From: AWTP1-18 sp036518635
GTDB taxonomy: Bacteria; Pseudomonadota; Gammaproteobacteria; Burkholderiales; Rhodocyclaceae
Length of the DNA: 31,725 nt
NCBI GenBank assembly: GCA_036518635.1
Contig: DATDMT010000136.1
Span: 1-31,725 of the forward strand
Direction of reading: 5' to 3'
The stretch's first letter is position 1, and the number at the start of each line of letters is the position of its first letter. The position numbers and the translations under genes are program-made. Of this stretch, positions 1-8,385 are shown piece after piece. The notes under the pieces are model-generated. The model was not told the DNA's origin, searched no databases, and was given only the letters and a program-made list of their open reading frames with translations.

Positions 1-1206
1 CCGCAGATCAAGGTCGAGGCGGTGCGTAACCGCGGCGGTGAAGTGGTGCTGGCCGGCGAGTCCTACGACGATGCCTACGCCCGCGCCCTGGAGCTGGAGA
101 AGAAGGAAGGCCTGACCTTCGTCCACCCCTACGACGACCCCGACGTGATCGCCGGCCAGGGCACCATCGCCATGGAAATCCTGCGCCAGCACCCGGAGCC
201 CATCGAGGCGGTGTTCTGCGCCATCGGCGGCGGCGGCCTGGCGGCCGGCGTGGCGGCCTACATCAAGCGGGTGCGGCCGGAGATCAAGGTGATTGGCGTC
301 GAGACCTACGACGCTGACGCGATGGCCCGTTCCATCGCCGCCGGCCGCCGCGTGCGGCTGGATTCGGTGGGCCTGTTCGCCGACGGCACCGCGGTCAAGT
401 TCGTCGGCGAGGAGACCTTCCGCCTCTGCCGCGATCTGCTCGATGAGGTGATCCTGGTGGACACCGACGCCATCTGCGCCGCGATCAAGGACGTGTTCGA
501 GGACACCCGTTCCATCCTCGAACCCTCCGGCGCCCTGGCCATCGCCGGCGCCAAGGCCTATGCGAAGAAGAAGCGCCTAAAGGACAAGACCCTGGTGGCG
601 GTCGCCAGCGGCGCCAACACCAATTTCGACCGGCTGCGCTTCGTCGCCGAGCGCGCCGAAGTCGGCGAGCAGCGCGAGGCGGTGCTGGCGGTGACCATCC
701 CCGAAAAGCCCGGCAGCTTCAAGCGCTTCTGCAACCTGATCGGCAAGCGCGCGATCACCGAATTCAACTACCGTTATTCGGACGACAAGGAGGCCCACGT
801 CTTCGCCGGCGTCCAGGTGGCCAACCGGGAGGAGGCGCACAAGCTGGTGGAAAGCCTGCAGCGCCACGAGCTGCCGACCCTGGACCTGACCGACGACGAG
901 ATGGCGAAGAATCACGTGCGCCACATGGTCGGCGGCCATGCCCCGGCGGTGAACAACGAACTGATCTATCGCTTCGAATTCCCCGAGCGCCCCGGCGCGC
1001 TGATGAACTTCCTTGAGCAGATGAGCAAGGGCTGGAACATCAGCCTGTTCCACTACCGCAACCACGGCGCCGACTACGGCCGGGTGCTGGTCGGCATGCA
1101 GGTGCCGAAGGGCGAGATGAAGGAGTTCAAGGGCTTCCTCAAGGCCCTCGGCTACCAGTATTGGGACGAGTCGAAAAATCCGGCCTACAAACTGTTCCTC
1201 GGCTGA
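1..1206 (+). CDS. ilvA: Threonine ammonia-lyase, biosynthetic (5' truncated by window edge)
   Basis: PLP enzyme that deaminates threonine to 2-oxobutanoate, the first committed step of isoleucine synthesis, in the cytosol. The frame is open from base 1, so about 401 residues are visible and roughly the first 100, including the PLP lysine, are missing; the GTG at 22 is internal. The visible part has the glycine-rich phosphate loop (GGGGLAAGV, near 226-252), the SGANTNFDRLRF stretch, and two C-terminal ACT-like regulatory domains (about bases 680-850 and 960-1200, each with an EKPGSF or ERPGAL start). Two ACT-like repeats mark the long, isoleucine-inhibited biosynthetic form rather than the short catabolic TdcB form. 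The next gene starts three bases after the stop codon. Confidence 0.96.
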   Translation, partial: PQIKVEAVRNRGGEVVLAGESYDDAYARALELEKKEGLTFVHPYDDPDVIAGQGTIAMEILRQHPEPIEAVFCAIGGGGLAAGVAAYIKRVRPEIKVIGVETYDADAMARSIAAGRRVRLDSVGLFADGTAVKFVGEETFRLCRDLLDEVILVDTDAICAAIKDVFEDTRSILEPSGALAIAGAKAYAKKKRLKDKTLVAVASGANTNFDRLRFVAERAEVGEQREAVLAVTIPEKPGSFKRFCNLIGKRAITEFNYRYSDDKEAHVFAGVQVANREEAHKLVESLQRHELPTLDLTDDEMAKNHVRHMVGGHAPAVNNELIYRFEFPERPGALMNFLEQMSKGWNISLFHYRNHGADYGRVLVGMQVPKGEMKEFKGFLKALGYQYWDESKNPAYKLFLG

Positions 1207-1209
1207 GGA

Positions 1210-1500
1210 TTGGCCGTGGCCGATGACTTTGCCACGCTGCCGAATCTGGGACCGAAGTCCAACGCCGCGCTGCGCGCGGCGGGTATCGAATCCGTCGAGC
1301 AACTGCGTGCCCTGGGCGCCGTCGGTGCCTATCTGGCGGTGAAGCGCATTGCTTCGGAGATCGGCTTTGCGCCTAGCCTCAACCTGCTCTGGGCGCTGGA
1401 AGGCGCCCTCTCCCAGCGCTCCTGGCAGGCAGTGGCGCGGGACGACCGGCTGAGCCTGCTGATGCAACTGGAACAGGCGGAACAGGAGCGCCAGCCATGA
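1210..1500 (+). CDS. TfoX C-terminal domain protein
   Basis: Small 96-residue protein matching the TfoX_C domain, a helix-hairpin-helix-like fold (LPNLGPKSNAALRAAGIESVEQLRALGAVGAY). In longer proteins this domain follows TfoX_N in the competence regulator Sxy/TfoX; here it stands alone, as is common in betaproteobacteria. Its role is unknown, and DNA or protein binding is only inferred from the fold. The start used is TTG at 1210, directly after the ilvA stop; a GTG at 1216 is an alternative. Its stop overlaps the next start as ATGA, so it is probably co-translated with the aminotransferase. Confidence 0.8.
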   Translation: MAVADDFATLPNLGPKSNAALRAAGIESVEQLRALGAVGAYLAVKRIASEIGFAPSLNLLWALEGALSQRSWQAVARDDRLSLLMQLEQAEQERQP

Positions 1501-2651
1501 GCGGCACTTTCGACTTCGACACCCCGATCGAGCGCCGCGGCGGCGACTCGATCAAGTGGAACCGCTACGCTGGCCGCGACGTACTGCCGTTGTGGGTGGC
1601 CGACATGGATTTCGCCGCGCCGCCGGCGGTGCTGGAAGCCCTGCAGCGGCGCACCGAGCACGGCGTGTTCGGCTATGCCGGGCCCTGGCCCTCGCTGATC
1701 GAGGCGCTGCAGCAGCACCTGCTGGGCGAATACGCCTGGACCGTCAATGAGGAATGGATCGTCTGGTTGCCCGGCGTGGTGGCCGGCCTCAACGTCGCCT
1801 GCCGAGCCACCGGCGAAGCGGACAGCGCGGTGTTCAGCGCCACCCCGGTGTATCCGCCCTTCCTCTCCGCCCCCGGCCACTCCGGCCGGCGCGGCGTCAC
1901 CGCGCCCCTGGTGCGCGACGAGGAGGGCTGGCTGTGGGATTGGGCCGCCACCGACGCGGTGCTGAAGCGCAGCGGTGCCAAGCTGTTGCAACTGTGCCAC
2001 CCACACAACCCGGTGGGCCGTGCCTGGAGCGAGGACGAACTATTCCAGCTCGGCGCCCTGGCGGAAAAGCACGATCTGGTGGTCTGCTCCGACGAGATTC
2101 ATTGCGGCCTGGTGCTCGACCCCTCGCGCCGCCACAAGCCCTTCGCCGCCCTGGCGCCGGAACTGGCGGCGCGCAGCATCACCCTGATGGCGCCGTCGAA
2201 GACCTTCAACATCCCCGGCCTCTACTGCGCCTTCGCCGTGATCCCCGATGCCCGCCTGCGCCTGGCTTTCCGCCGTGCGATGGAAGGCATCATGCCCCAC
2301 GTCAATACTCTCGGCCTGGTCGCCTGCGAGGCGGCCTACCGCGACTGCGGCGACTGGCACCGGGCCCTGCTCGGCTATCTGCGCGGCAACGCCCGTTGCG
2401 TCGAGCAGTCCGTTGGGCAGATGCCTGGCCTGTCGATGACGCCGGTGGAAGCCACCTACCTGGCCTGGCTCGATGTGCGTGAGCTGGGCCTGGAGCAGCC
2501 CTACAAGTTCTTCGAGGAATACGGCGTCGGCCTGTCCGACGGCCGCGATTTCGGTTTGCCCGGTTATTTACGCCTTAACTTTGGCTGTCCACGGAGTACG
2601 CTGGAAGAAGCATTGGCCCGCATCGCGCGGGCCGTTGCGGCCCGTCAATAA
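1497..2651 (+). CDS. PatB/MalY-type PLP-dependent C-S lyase (aminotransferase fold)
   Basis: A 384-residue fold-type I PLP enzyme of the PatB/MalY family, whose members cleave cystathionine or cysteine C-S bonds (cystathionine beta-lyase activity). Visible marks are the N-terminal FDTPIERRGGDSIKWNRY and LPLWVADMDF segments typical of PatB, the aspartate motif VVCSDEIHCGL, and the Schiff-base lysine in APSKTFNIPGL. The length is normal for the family. It overlaps the TfoX_C gene by four bases, which suggests an ilvA-tfoX_C-patB transcription unit. The exact substrate cannot be read from sequence; a role in methionine/cysteine metabolism is inferred. Confidence 0.88.
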   Translation: MSGTFDFDTPIERRGGDSIKWNRYAGRDVLPLWVADMDFAAPPAVLEALQRRTEHGVFGYAGPWPSLIEALQQHLLGEYAWTVNEEWIVWLPGVVAGLNVACRATGEADSAVFSATPVYPPFLSAPGHSGRRGVTAPLVRDEEGWLWDWAATDAVLKRSGAKLLQLCHPHNPVGRAWSEDELFQLGALAEKHDLVVCSDEIHCGLVLDPSRRHKPFAALAPELAARSITLMAPSKTFNIPGLYCAFAVIPDARLRLAFRRAMEGIMPHVNTLGLVACEAAYRDCGDWHRALLGYLRGNARCVEQSVGQMPGLSMTPVEATYLAWLDVRELGLEQPYKFFEEYGVGLSDGRDFGLPGYLRLNFGCPRSTLEEALARIARAVAARQ

Positions 2652-2664
2652 CCCGCTTCCAATC

Positions 2665-2916
2665 ATGGCTGCAATCTGCTCCGAAGACCCCATCGTCTGC
2701 ATCGATGCCGTGGCGATGGGTATCGGCGAGTTTCTCAAGGACGGCACCACCATGGCCATGCTCGCCGTGCTGCTGGTGCTGTTGCTGCGCTATCGGGCCG
2801 ATCAGCAGAAGCGCAAGCTCGAGGCCTACGCCGCCTCGCTGCTGGCCTACGACCAGAACAAGAACGGCGCCGGCCGCGACGCCCAGACCTGGAAGCTGGA
2901 CGACGCGGACAAATAG
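2665..2916 (+). CDS. Small single-span membrane protein, unknown function
   Basis: An 83-residue frame starting at ATG 2665, 13 bases after the patB stop. It has a short N-terminal segment with two cysteines (MAAICSEDPIVCID), one strongly hydrophobic span near residues 30-43 (MAMLAVLLVLLLRY), and a charged cytoplasmic-looking tail. The same frame stays open upstream into patB, but that part overlaps a real gene and is not used. It converges with ychF, the two stops being only a few bases apart. I do not recognise the family. Confidence 0.6.
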   Translation: MAAICSEDPIVCIDAVAMGIGEFLKDGTTMAMLAVLLVLLLRYRADQQKRKLEAYAASLLAYDQNKNGAGRDAQTWKLDDADK

Positions 2917-2919
2917 GTC

Positions 2920-4011
2920 TTAGACGTTGAACAGGAAGTTCAGCACGTCGCCGTCCTTGACCACGTATTCCTTGCCTTCGGCGCGCATCTTGCCCGCCTC
3001 CTTGGCGCCGGCTTCGCCCTTGTAGGTGATGAAGTCGTCGTAGGAGATGGTCTGGGCGCGGATGAAGCCCCGTTCAAAATCGGTGTGGATCACGCCGGCT
3101 GCCTGCGGGGCGGTGTCGCCGACGTGGATGGTCCAGGCGCGCACTTCCTTGACCCCGGCGGTGAAGTAGGTCTGCAGTCCGAGTAGCGTGTAGCCGGTGC
3201 GGATCAGGCGGTTCAGGCCCGGTTCATCCAGCCCCATGTCGGCCAGGAACATCTGCTTTTCTTCGTCTTCCAGATCGGCGATCTCGGCCTCGATGGCGGC
3301 GCAGAGGGCCACCACCTGGGCCTTGTCGCGCTCGGCGCGGGCGCGCACGGCGTCCAGGTGCGGGTTGTTCTGGAAGCCATCGTCCTTGACGTTGGCGACG
3401 TAGAGCACCGGCTTGGCGGTGATCAGGCAGAACTGCTTGAGGCTGGCCTGTTCTTCCTTGGACAGGTCGAGGGCGCGGATCGGCTGCGCCTGGTTGAGCT
3501 GGGCGACGCACTTTTCCAGCACCGCCACCAGAAGCTTGGCTTCCTTGTCGCCGGCGCTGGCCGGGCGCTTGTAGCGCGCCAGGGCCTTATCCACGGTGGC
3601 CAGGTCGGCCAGGGCGAGCTCGGTGTCGATCACCTCGATATCGTGGATCGGGTCCACCTTGCCGGCCACGTGCACCACGTTGTCGTCGGCGAAGCAGCGC
3701 ACCACATGGACGATGGCGTCGGTCTCGCGGATGTTGGCGAGGAATTGGTTGCCGAGGCCTTCGCCCTTCGAGGCGCCGGCCACCAGGCCGGCGATGTCGA
3801 CGAATTCGACGATGGCGTGCTGAATCTTCTGCGGCTTGACGATGGCCGCCAGGCCGTCGAGGCGGGGGTCGGGCACTTCGACGATGCCGACGTTGGGCTC
3901 GATGGTGCAGAAGGGATAGTTCTCGGCGGCGATGCCGGACTTGGTGAGGGCGTTGAACAGGGTGGACTTGCCGACGTTGGGCAGGCCGACGATGCCGCAT
4001 TTGAGACTCAT
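2920..4011 (-). CDS. ychF: Redox-responsive ATPase YchF (Obg-family P-loop protein)
   Basis: A 363-residue OBG-family P-loop NTPase. It has the G1 motif GLPNVGKST at the N-terminus, a DIAGLV switch II, and NVKD in place of the canonical NKxD specificity motif; loss of NKxD is why YchF family members prefer ATP over GTP. A coiled-coil middle and a C-terminal TGS domain (about residues 280-363, ending in VKDGDVLNFLFNV) complete the normal layout. YchF/OLA1 binds the ribosome and is linked to stress and translation control. The ATG at 4011 is preceded by an AAGGAA ribosome site. It usually sits beside pth and rplY, but not here. Confidence 0.97.
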   Translation of the reverse strand: MSLKCGIVGLPNVGKSTLFNALTKSGIAAENYPFCTIEPNVGIVEVPDPRLDGLAAIVKPQKIQHAIVEFVDIAGLVAGASKGEGLGNQFLANIRETDAIVHVVRCFADDNVVHVAGKVDPIHDIEVIDTELALADLATVDKALARYKRPASAGDKEAKLLVAVLEKCVAQLNQAQPIRALDLSKEEQASLKQFCLITAKPVLYVANVKDDGFQNNPHLDAVRARAERDKAQVVALCAAIEAEIADLEDEEKQMFLADMGLDEPGLNRLIRTGYTLLGLQTYFTAGVKEVRAWTIHVGDTAPQAAGVIHTDFERGFIRAQTISYDDFITYKGEAGAKEAGKMRAEGKEYVVKDGDVLNFLFNV

Positions 4012-4113
4012 GGGATTCCTTTGCTGAAGCGCGCCTGGTCAAGACAAGCCCGAAGGGCGGTCCGGCGCGGAAGCGGACGAGCGGAAAACGCTCACCGCCG
4101 ACTACGGGCGGGC

Positions 4114-4143
4114 ATTGTACCTTCCCCACCCTGCCGGCCCCAA
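4114..4143 (-). promoter_or_regulatory. Candidate sigma-70 promoter for ychF
   Basis: On the minus strand TTGGGG (4143-4138) is followed after 18 bases by TACAAT (4119-4114), which would start transcription near 4107, about 95 bases before the ychF ATG. The -10 box is good and the -35 matches only in TTG. Confidence 0.4.
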
Positions 4144-4157
4144 GCCGCGGCGCTGGC

Positions 4158-4526
4158 CTAGCCGGCCGCCTGCTCGGTGTCGACCTCGGCGTTGAGTCGT
4201 TCGATGGCCTTGAGCACCGCCGCCGATGCATCCCGGTAGCGGCCCTCCAGAATGCATCGGGCCGCATCGCCATGGCCCGCATTGACCTGCTCGATCATCT
4301 CGCCAGCGCAGGCATGGAATTCCCGATGGGCCGCGATCAGCGCCGGCCAACCGGGCAGGTGGGCATACCGCGCTTCCTCGCGATGCAGCCATTGCCCGAG
4401 TTTGCAGCGGGCATCGTCCCGCGCCGAAGCGGCATCGCGCACGCCGGGGCCGATTCCGGCAAGCCCCAGTTCCAGCTCGAAGGTGAAGATTTTGTGACAG
4501 GCCGTCGCGATCTCGAATTGGAGCAT
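4158..4526 (-). CDS. Stand-alone CZB (chemoreceptor zinc-binding) domain protein
   Basis: A 122-residue cytosolic helical protein that is nearly all CZB domain. The family's zinc ligands, three His and one Cys, are all visible in order: HKIF (H11), CKLGQW (C41) and HREFH (H67 and H71). CZB domains normally hang on chemoreceptors or diguanylate cyclases and sense zinc or oxidants such as HOCl through the cysteine; here no partner domain is attached. I chose ATG 4526 because a strong GAGGAGG lies five bases upstream; the longer GTG start at 4544 would put that site inside the gene. It diverges from the two-PAS gene, with an FNR-like box between them. Confidence 0.8.
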   Translation of the reverse strand: MLQFEIATACHKIFTFELELGLAGIGPGVRDAASARDDARCKLGQWLHREEARYAHLPGWPALIAAHREFHACAGEMIEQVNAGHGDAARCILEGRYRDASAAVLKAIERLNAEVDTEQAAG

Positions 4527-4579
4527 CTGATCCTCCTCTTCCACGTCGGCTTCGACATTAGGCGGCGACCACTCGGCGA

Positions 4580-4599
4580 GCGTTGATCCAGGTCAACGC
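4580..4599. promoter_or_regulatory. FNR/DNR-like operator between the CZB and two-PAS genes
   Basis: GCGTTGATCCAGGTCAACGC contains TTGAT-CCAG-GTCAA, one base off the FNR/ANR/DNR consensus TTGAT-N4-ATCAA, within a perfect 7-base inverted repeat (GCGTTGA/TCAACGC). It lies about 55 bases upstream of the CZB start and 75 bases upstream of the PAS start, where an Fnr/Crp-family activator could serve either gene. A near-identical site occurs at 28450-28463. Confidence 0.65.
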
Positions 4600-4673
4600 C
4601 ACCATCACGCAATGCTTGCAACGGCAGCCGACAGCCGGGCGATAATGGCAGCAATAAAAAAGGGAGTTCGCTC

Positions 4674-5537
4674 ATGGTTCAAGACTCGCTGCTCGACGCC
4701 AGCCGCATCCTCGACTGCAGCCCGGTGCCGACTTTCGTCATCGATACCCGCCACGTCGTTACCCACTGGAACGCTGCCCTGGCCGAGATGTCGGGGATTC
4801 CCGCTGCCGAAGTGGTGGGCACCCACCATCAATGGCGGGCCTTCTACCCGGTGCATCGCCCGGTGCTGGCCGATCTGGTGGTGGATGGTGCGCCGGACAG
4901 CCTGTTCGAAAAGTTCTATCGTGGCAAATTCCGCCGCGCCGAACTGAATGCCGGCGGCTGGGAAGCCGAGGATTTTTTCCCGCATCTGGATGAAGGCCGC
5001 TGGCTGGCCTTTTGCGCCTCGCCGATCCGCGACGCCGAAGGCAAGATCATCGGCTGCGTCGAGACCCTGCAGGACGTCACCGAGCGCAAGGAAATGGAAA
5101 TCGCCCGGCGCGATGCCGAGCGCCGCTTGAGCGAGATCGTCAACAGCAGCCCGGTGCCGACCTTCGTCATCGACCGCGAATGCCGCGTCACCCACTGGAA
5201 CCGCGCCTGCGAAGCGCTGACCAGCGTGCCGGCCCACGAGATGATCGGCCGCAGCGAAGTCTGGCGCGCCTTCTACCCCTTCGACACGCGCCGCGTGGTG
5301 CTGGCCGAGCTGGTGGTCAAGGGCACTTCGCTCGAAGCCCTGGCCCAGCACTACGGCGACCGTGCCGTGGCCTCGGCCCTGGTGCCCGGCGCCTTCGAGG
5401 CCAAGGATTTCTTCCCGGCCTTCGGCGAGAAGGGCAAGCTGATGCGCTTCATGGCCGCGCCGCTGCACAACACCAAGGGCGAGACCACCGGCGCCATCGA
5501 GACCCTGATCGACCTGGGCGGCAGCGCCGCCATCTGA
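4674..5537 (+). CDS. Tandem PAS-domain protein without output domain
   Basis: A 287-residue soluble protein made of two repeated PAS-like units. Each begins with nearly the same segment, SPVPTFVID followed by VTHWN (residues about 16-33 and 159-176). Unit 1 ends in CVETLQDVTERK, the usual PAS C-cap, followed by a short helix (RRDAERRLSEIV) leading into unit 2. No kinase, GGDEF, EAL, methyl-accepting or DNA-binding domain follows, so it must act through partners or be a bare sensor. Both units contain an AEDFFP/AKDFFP motif. ATG 4674 has a GGGAG site nearby. The internal repeat points to a duplication. The ligand is unknown; redox or gas sensing is only suggested by the upstream FNR-like box. 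Confidence 0.82.
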   Translation: MVQDSLLDASRILDCSPVPTFVIDTRHVVTHWNAALAEMSGIPAAEVVGTHHQWRAFYPVHRPVLADLVVDGAPDSLFEKFYRGKFRRAELNAGGWEAEDFFPHLDEGRWLAFCASPIRDAEGKIIGCVETLQDVTERKEMEIARRDAERRLSEIVNSSPVPTFVIDRECRVTHWNRACEALTSVPAHEMIGRSEVWRAFYPFDTRRVVLAELVVKGTSLEALAQHYGDRAVASALVPGAFEAKDFFPAFGEKGKLMRFMAAPLHNTKGETTGAIETLIDLGGSAAI

Positions 5538-5562
5538 TCCCTCCGTACGCCGCGAGGCTACC

Positions 5563-8235
5563 GTGAGCATCGGCCGCAATCCCCTGTTCCCGCTGGTATC
5601 CCCCAGCGGTGTGGCGATTTTCGGCGCCAGCCCGACGCCGGGCACCCTCGGCTATGAGCTGACGCGCAACCTCTGCCAGGGTGGTTTCGCCGGCCAGGTG
5701 CACTTGATCAATCCGCGCCACCGGGAAATCTTCGGGCGGCCCTGTCACCCGGACCTGGCGGCGGTCAGCGGCTGGATTTCGCTGGCCCTGATCGCCACGC
5801 CTGCCGCCAGCGTGCCGGACATCGTCCGTGCCTGCGGCCAACGCGGCGCCCGCGCCGCGGTGATCTACTCCGCCGGCTTTCGCGACAGCGACGCCAACGG
5901 CGCGGAAAACCTGCGGCGCCTGCATGAGGCTGCGACCGAGGCGCGGGTGCGTATCTTCGGCCCCAAGTCCTTCGGCTACGTGGTGCCCGGCGCTCGGCTC
6001 AACGCCACGCCGGTGGAGCGCCAGGTGCCGGTCGGCAAGCTGGCCTTCGTTTCGCAGTCGGGGGCGATCTGCGCCAGCATCCTCGACTGGAGCCACAACA
6101 ACGAATTCGGTTTTTCGGCGATCTTCTCGCCGGGCAATGCAGTCGATCTCGATCTGCCGGAAATCCTCGATTTCCTCGCCGCCGATCCCAACACCGAAAG
6201 CGTGCTGCTCTACTTGGAGAATTTGCAGGATGCCCGCGGCTTCCTCAGCGCGGTGCGGGCGCTGGCCAGCGTCAAGCCGGTGATCGCGGTCAAGGCCGGC
6301 CATCAGCCGGCGGCAGCGCAGATCGCCGAGGCCCGCAGCGGCCGCCTCTCCGGCGGCGACGATGTGTTCGACGCGGCCCTGCGCCGCGCCGGCGTGCTGC
6401 GGGTGCGCTCCATCGGCGATATGTTTTCCGCCACCCGCGCCCTGACCACGCCGCGCAAGCCGCGCGGCCCGCGCCTGGCGGTGGTGGCGAATGGCGGCGG
6501 CCCGGCGGTGATGACCGCCGACCTGGCGGCCGAGCTGGGCATCACCCTGGCGCCGCTTGGCGCCGAGACCCAGGCCCGGCTTGCGGCGCTGTTGCCGCAG
6601 GCGCGCCTGCTATGCAACCCGGTGGACGTGTTGTTCGACGCCAGCGCCGAGGCCTTCGCCGCCGCCGTCGCCGCGGCCATGGCCGACCCGCAGGTGGACG
6701 GGGTGCTGGCGATCCTCGCCCCGCACACCTTCGAAGACCCGCTGGTGATGGCGCGTGCCACCATCCGCAGCGCCGGTGCCAGCCACAAGCCGCTGCTGAC
6801 CTGCTGGATGGGCGAGGCCAATGTGCGCCGCGCCCGCAACGCCTTTGCCGAAGCCGCAGTGCCCACCTTCCGCACCCCGGAAAATGCCGTGGTGGCCTAC
6901 GCCTTCCTGGTCAACTGGGTGCGCAATCAGGCCTTGTTGCAGGAGACTCCGCCGGCCCTCAGTTCCTATGTCGAGCCCGATCTGGAGAGGGCGCGCACCC
7001 TGATCCGGCGCGCCCTCGACGAAGGCCGCGAGAGCCTCAGTCTGGCCGAATCCAAGGCGGTGCTGGCGGCCTTCCACATCCCCGTGTCGCACACCGCCCA
7101 CGTCGCCAGCGCCGAAGCCGCGGTGGCCGCCGCCAACCAACTCGGCTACCCGGTGGTGCTGAAGGCGGCGGACATCGGCGCCCAGCCGCGGCTGGCGGTC
7201 GGCGGCATCCGCCTCAACCTGCAACGGGAGGATGAGGTGGCGCGTGCCTTCGCCGAGCTTGATGCGGTGGCTACGGCCCACGGCAGCGGCGGTGGCGTCT
7301 ATGTCGAACCCTATGTGGACAAGCCGGCGGCGCGCGAACTGCGCATCACGATCCGCCCCGACCGGCTGTTCGGCCCGGTCATCGGCCTTTCCGAAGGCGG
7401 CGCCGCCAGCGAGATCTACGACGCTCGCTCGATTGCCCTGCCGCCGCTGAACCCGCGCCTGGTCGGCGAGATGATCGGCGTGCCGCATGTGGCGCGGCTG
7501 CTCGGCCCGCTGCGGCAGATGCCGGCGGTGGCCCAGGGGCCGCTGCGCGACGTGCTGCTGCGGGTGTCGGAAATGGCCAGCGAGCTGCCCTGGCTGCAGA
7601 CCCTCGACATCAGCCCGCTGCTGGCCGACGAGCAGGGCGTCGTCGCGGTCGATGCGCGCATCGAGCTGCGGCCGCTGACCCCCGGCCACGAGCGCTATGC
7701 CCACATGGCGATCTGCCCCTACCCCTCGCAGCTCTCCGCCGACTGGACACTGAAGGACGGCAGCAACTGCACCATCCGCCCGATCCGCCCGGAAGACGCC
7801 ACCCTGTTGCAGGAGTTCGTCCGCGGCCTCTCGGCCAAGACCAAGTACTACCGCTTCTTCGGCACGGTGGGTGAGCTGCCGCAGAACCAGTTGGCGCGCT
7901 ACACCCAGATCGACTACGGCCGCGAGCAGACCCTGATCGCCACCACTTGGCGCGACGGCCGCACGCAGATGCTCGGCGAGGCCAACTACGCCACCGAGAG
8001 CGACGGCCGCAGTTGCGAGTTCGCCATCGTCGTCGCCGACGACATGGCCGGCAAGGGCATCGGCGGCAAACTGATGCGTTGCCTGATGGCCGCCGCGCGG
8101 CTGCAGGGCCTGGCGGAAATCCACGGCGAGGTGATGGCCGACAACGACGCCATGCTGGCCTTGATGGAGGCCCTCGACTTCATCGTCAATCCTTCCGAAG
8201 ACGAAGCCGTGATGCGGGTCTGGCACCCGCTGTGA
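5563..8235 (+). CDS. Pat/YfiQ-type protein lysine acetyltransferase (NDP-forming acyl-CoA synthetase-like + GNAT)
   Basis: An 890-residue two-part enzyme of the PatZ/Pat family, which acetylates lysines of metabolic enzymes such as acetyl-CoA synthetase. Residues 1-700 resemble ADP-forming acyl-CoA synthetase: a CoA-binding domain (VAIFGASPTPGTLGYEL), a succinyl-CoA-ligase-like domain, and an ATP-grasp domain (about 480-700). Residues about 725-890 form a GNAT domain (CTIRPIRPEDA..., CEFAIVVADDMAGKGIGGKLM), with the acetyl-CoA loop GKGIGGK. The catalytic histidine of true synthetases, in an SHTG motif, is replaced: here the segment reads ARSG (R258), which fits a regulatory, non-ligase role as in Pat. 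The start is GTG 5563, 25 bases after the PAS gene. Confidence 0.9.
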   Translation: MSIGRNPLFPLVSPSGVAIFGASPTPGTLGYELTRNLCQGGFAGQVHLINPRHREIFGRPCHPDLAAVSGWISLALIATPAASVPDIVRACGQRGARAAVIYSAGFRDSDANGAENLRRLHEAATEARVRIFGPKSFGYVVPGARLNATPVERQVPVGKLAFVSQSGAICASILDWSHNNEFGFSAIFSPGNAVDLDLPEILDFLAADPNTESVLLYLENLQDARGFLSAVRALASVKPVIAVKAGHQPAAAQIAEARSGRLSGGDDVFDAALRRAGVLRVRSIGDMFSATRALTTPRKPRGPRLAVVANGGGPAVMTADLAAELGITLAPLGAETQARLAALLPQARLLCNPVDVLFDASAEAFAAAVAAAMADPQVDGVLAILAPHTFEDPLVMARATIRSAGASHKPLLTCWMGEANVRRARNAFAEAAVPTFRTPENAVVAYAFLVNWVRNQALLQETPPALSSYVEPDLERARTLIRRALDEGRESLSLAESKAVLAAFHIPVSHTAHVASAEAAVAAANQLGYPVVLKAADIGAQPRLAVGGIRLNLQREDEVARAFAELDAVATAHGSGGGVYVEPYVDKPAARELRITIRPDRLFGPVIGLSEGGAASEIYDARSIALPPLNPRLVGEMIGVPHVARLLGPLRQMPAVAQGPLRDVLLRVSEMASELPWLQTLDISPLLADEQGVVAVDARIELRPLTPGHERYAHMAICPYPSQLSADWTLKDGSNCTIRPIRPEDATLLQEFVRGLSAKTKYYRFFGTVGELPQNQLARYTQIDYGREQTLIATTWRDGRTQMLGEANYATESDGRSCEFAIVVADDMAGKGIGGKLMRCLMAAARLQGLAEIHGEVMADNDAMLALMEALDFIVNPSEDEAVMRVWHPL

Positions 8236-8296
8236 GGTAGCGCAAAAGAGCTTGAACAAAGCGCCCCGTGATATCGAGTGCAGCGAGCCGTTTAGT

Positions 8297-8314
8297 AGCC
8301 TCCCTGCGAGGGGA
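8297..8314. terminator. GC-rich hairpin between the acetyltransferase gene and a convergent small gene
   Basis: CCTCCC followed by GGGAGG in the stretch cctccctgcgaggggagg can fold into a short stem. It lies 60 bases past the stop of the Pat-type gene and downstream of the convergent minus-strand gene at 8386. It has no clear T run, so termination is uncertain. Confidence 0.3.
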
Positions 8315-8385
8315 GGATGGGAGGGGCGGGCGTTTATGCCTTGCGCGCTTTCACGGATTGCGAATGCTCACGGAATCCATGCGTG

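Noticed and set aside
8297..8330. A strong terminator after the Pat-type gene
   Set aside because: The stem is short and there is no T run, so it is listed only at low confidence.
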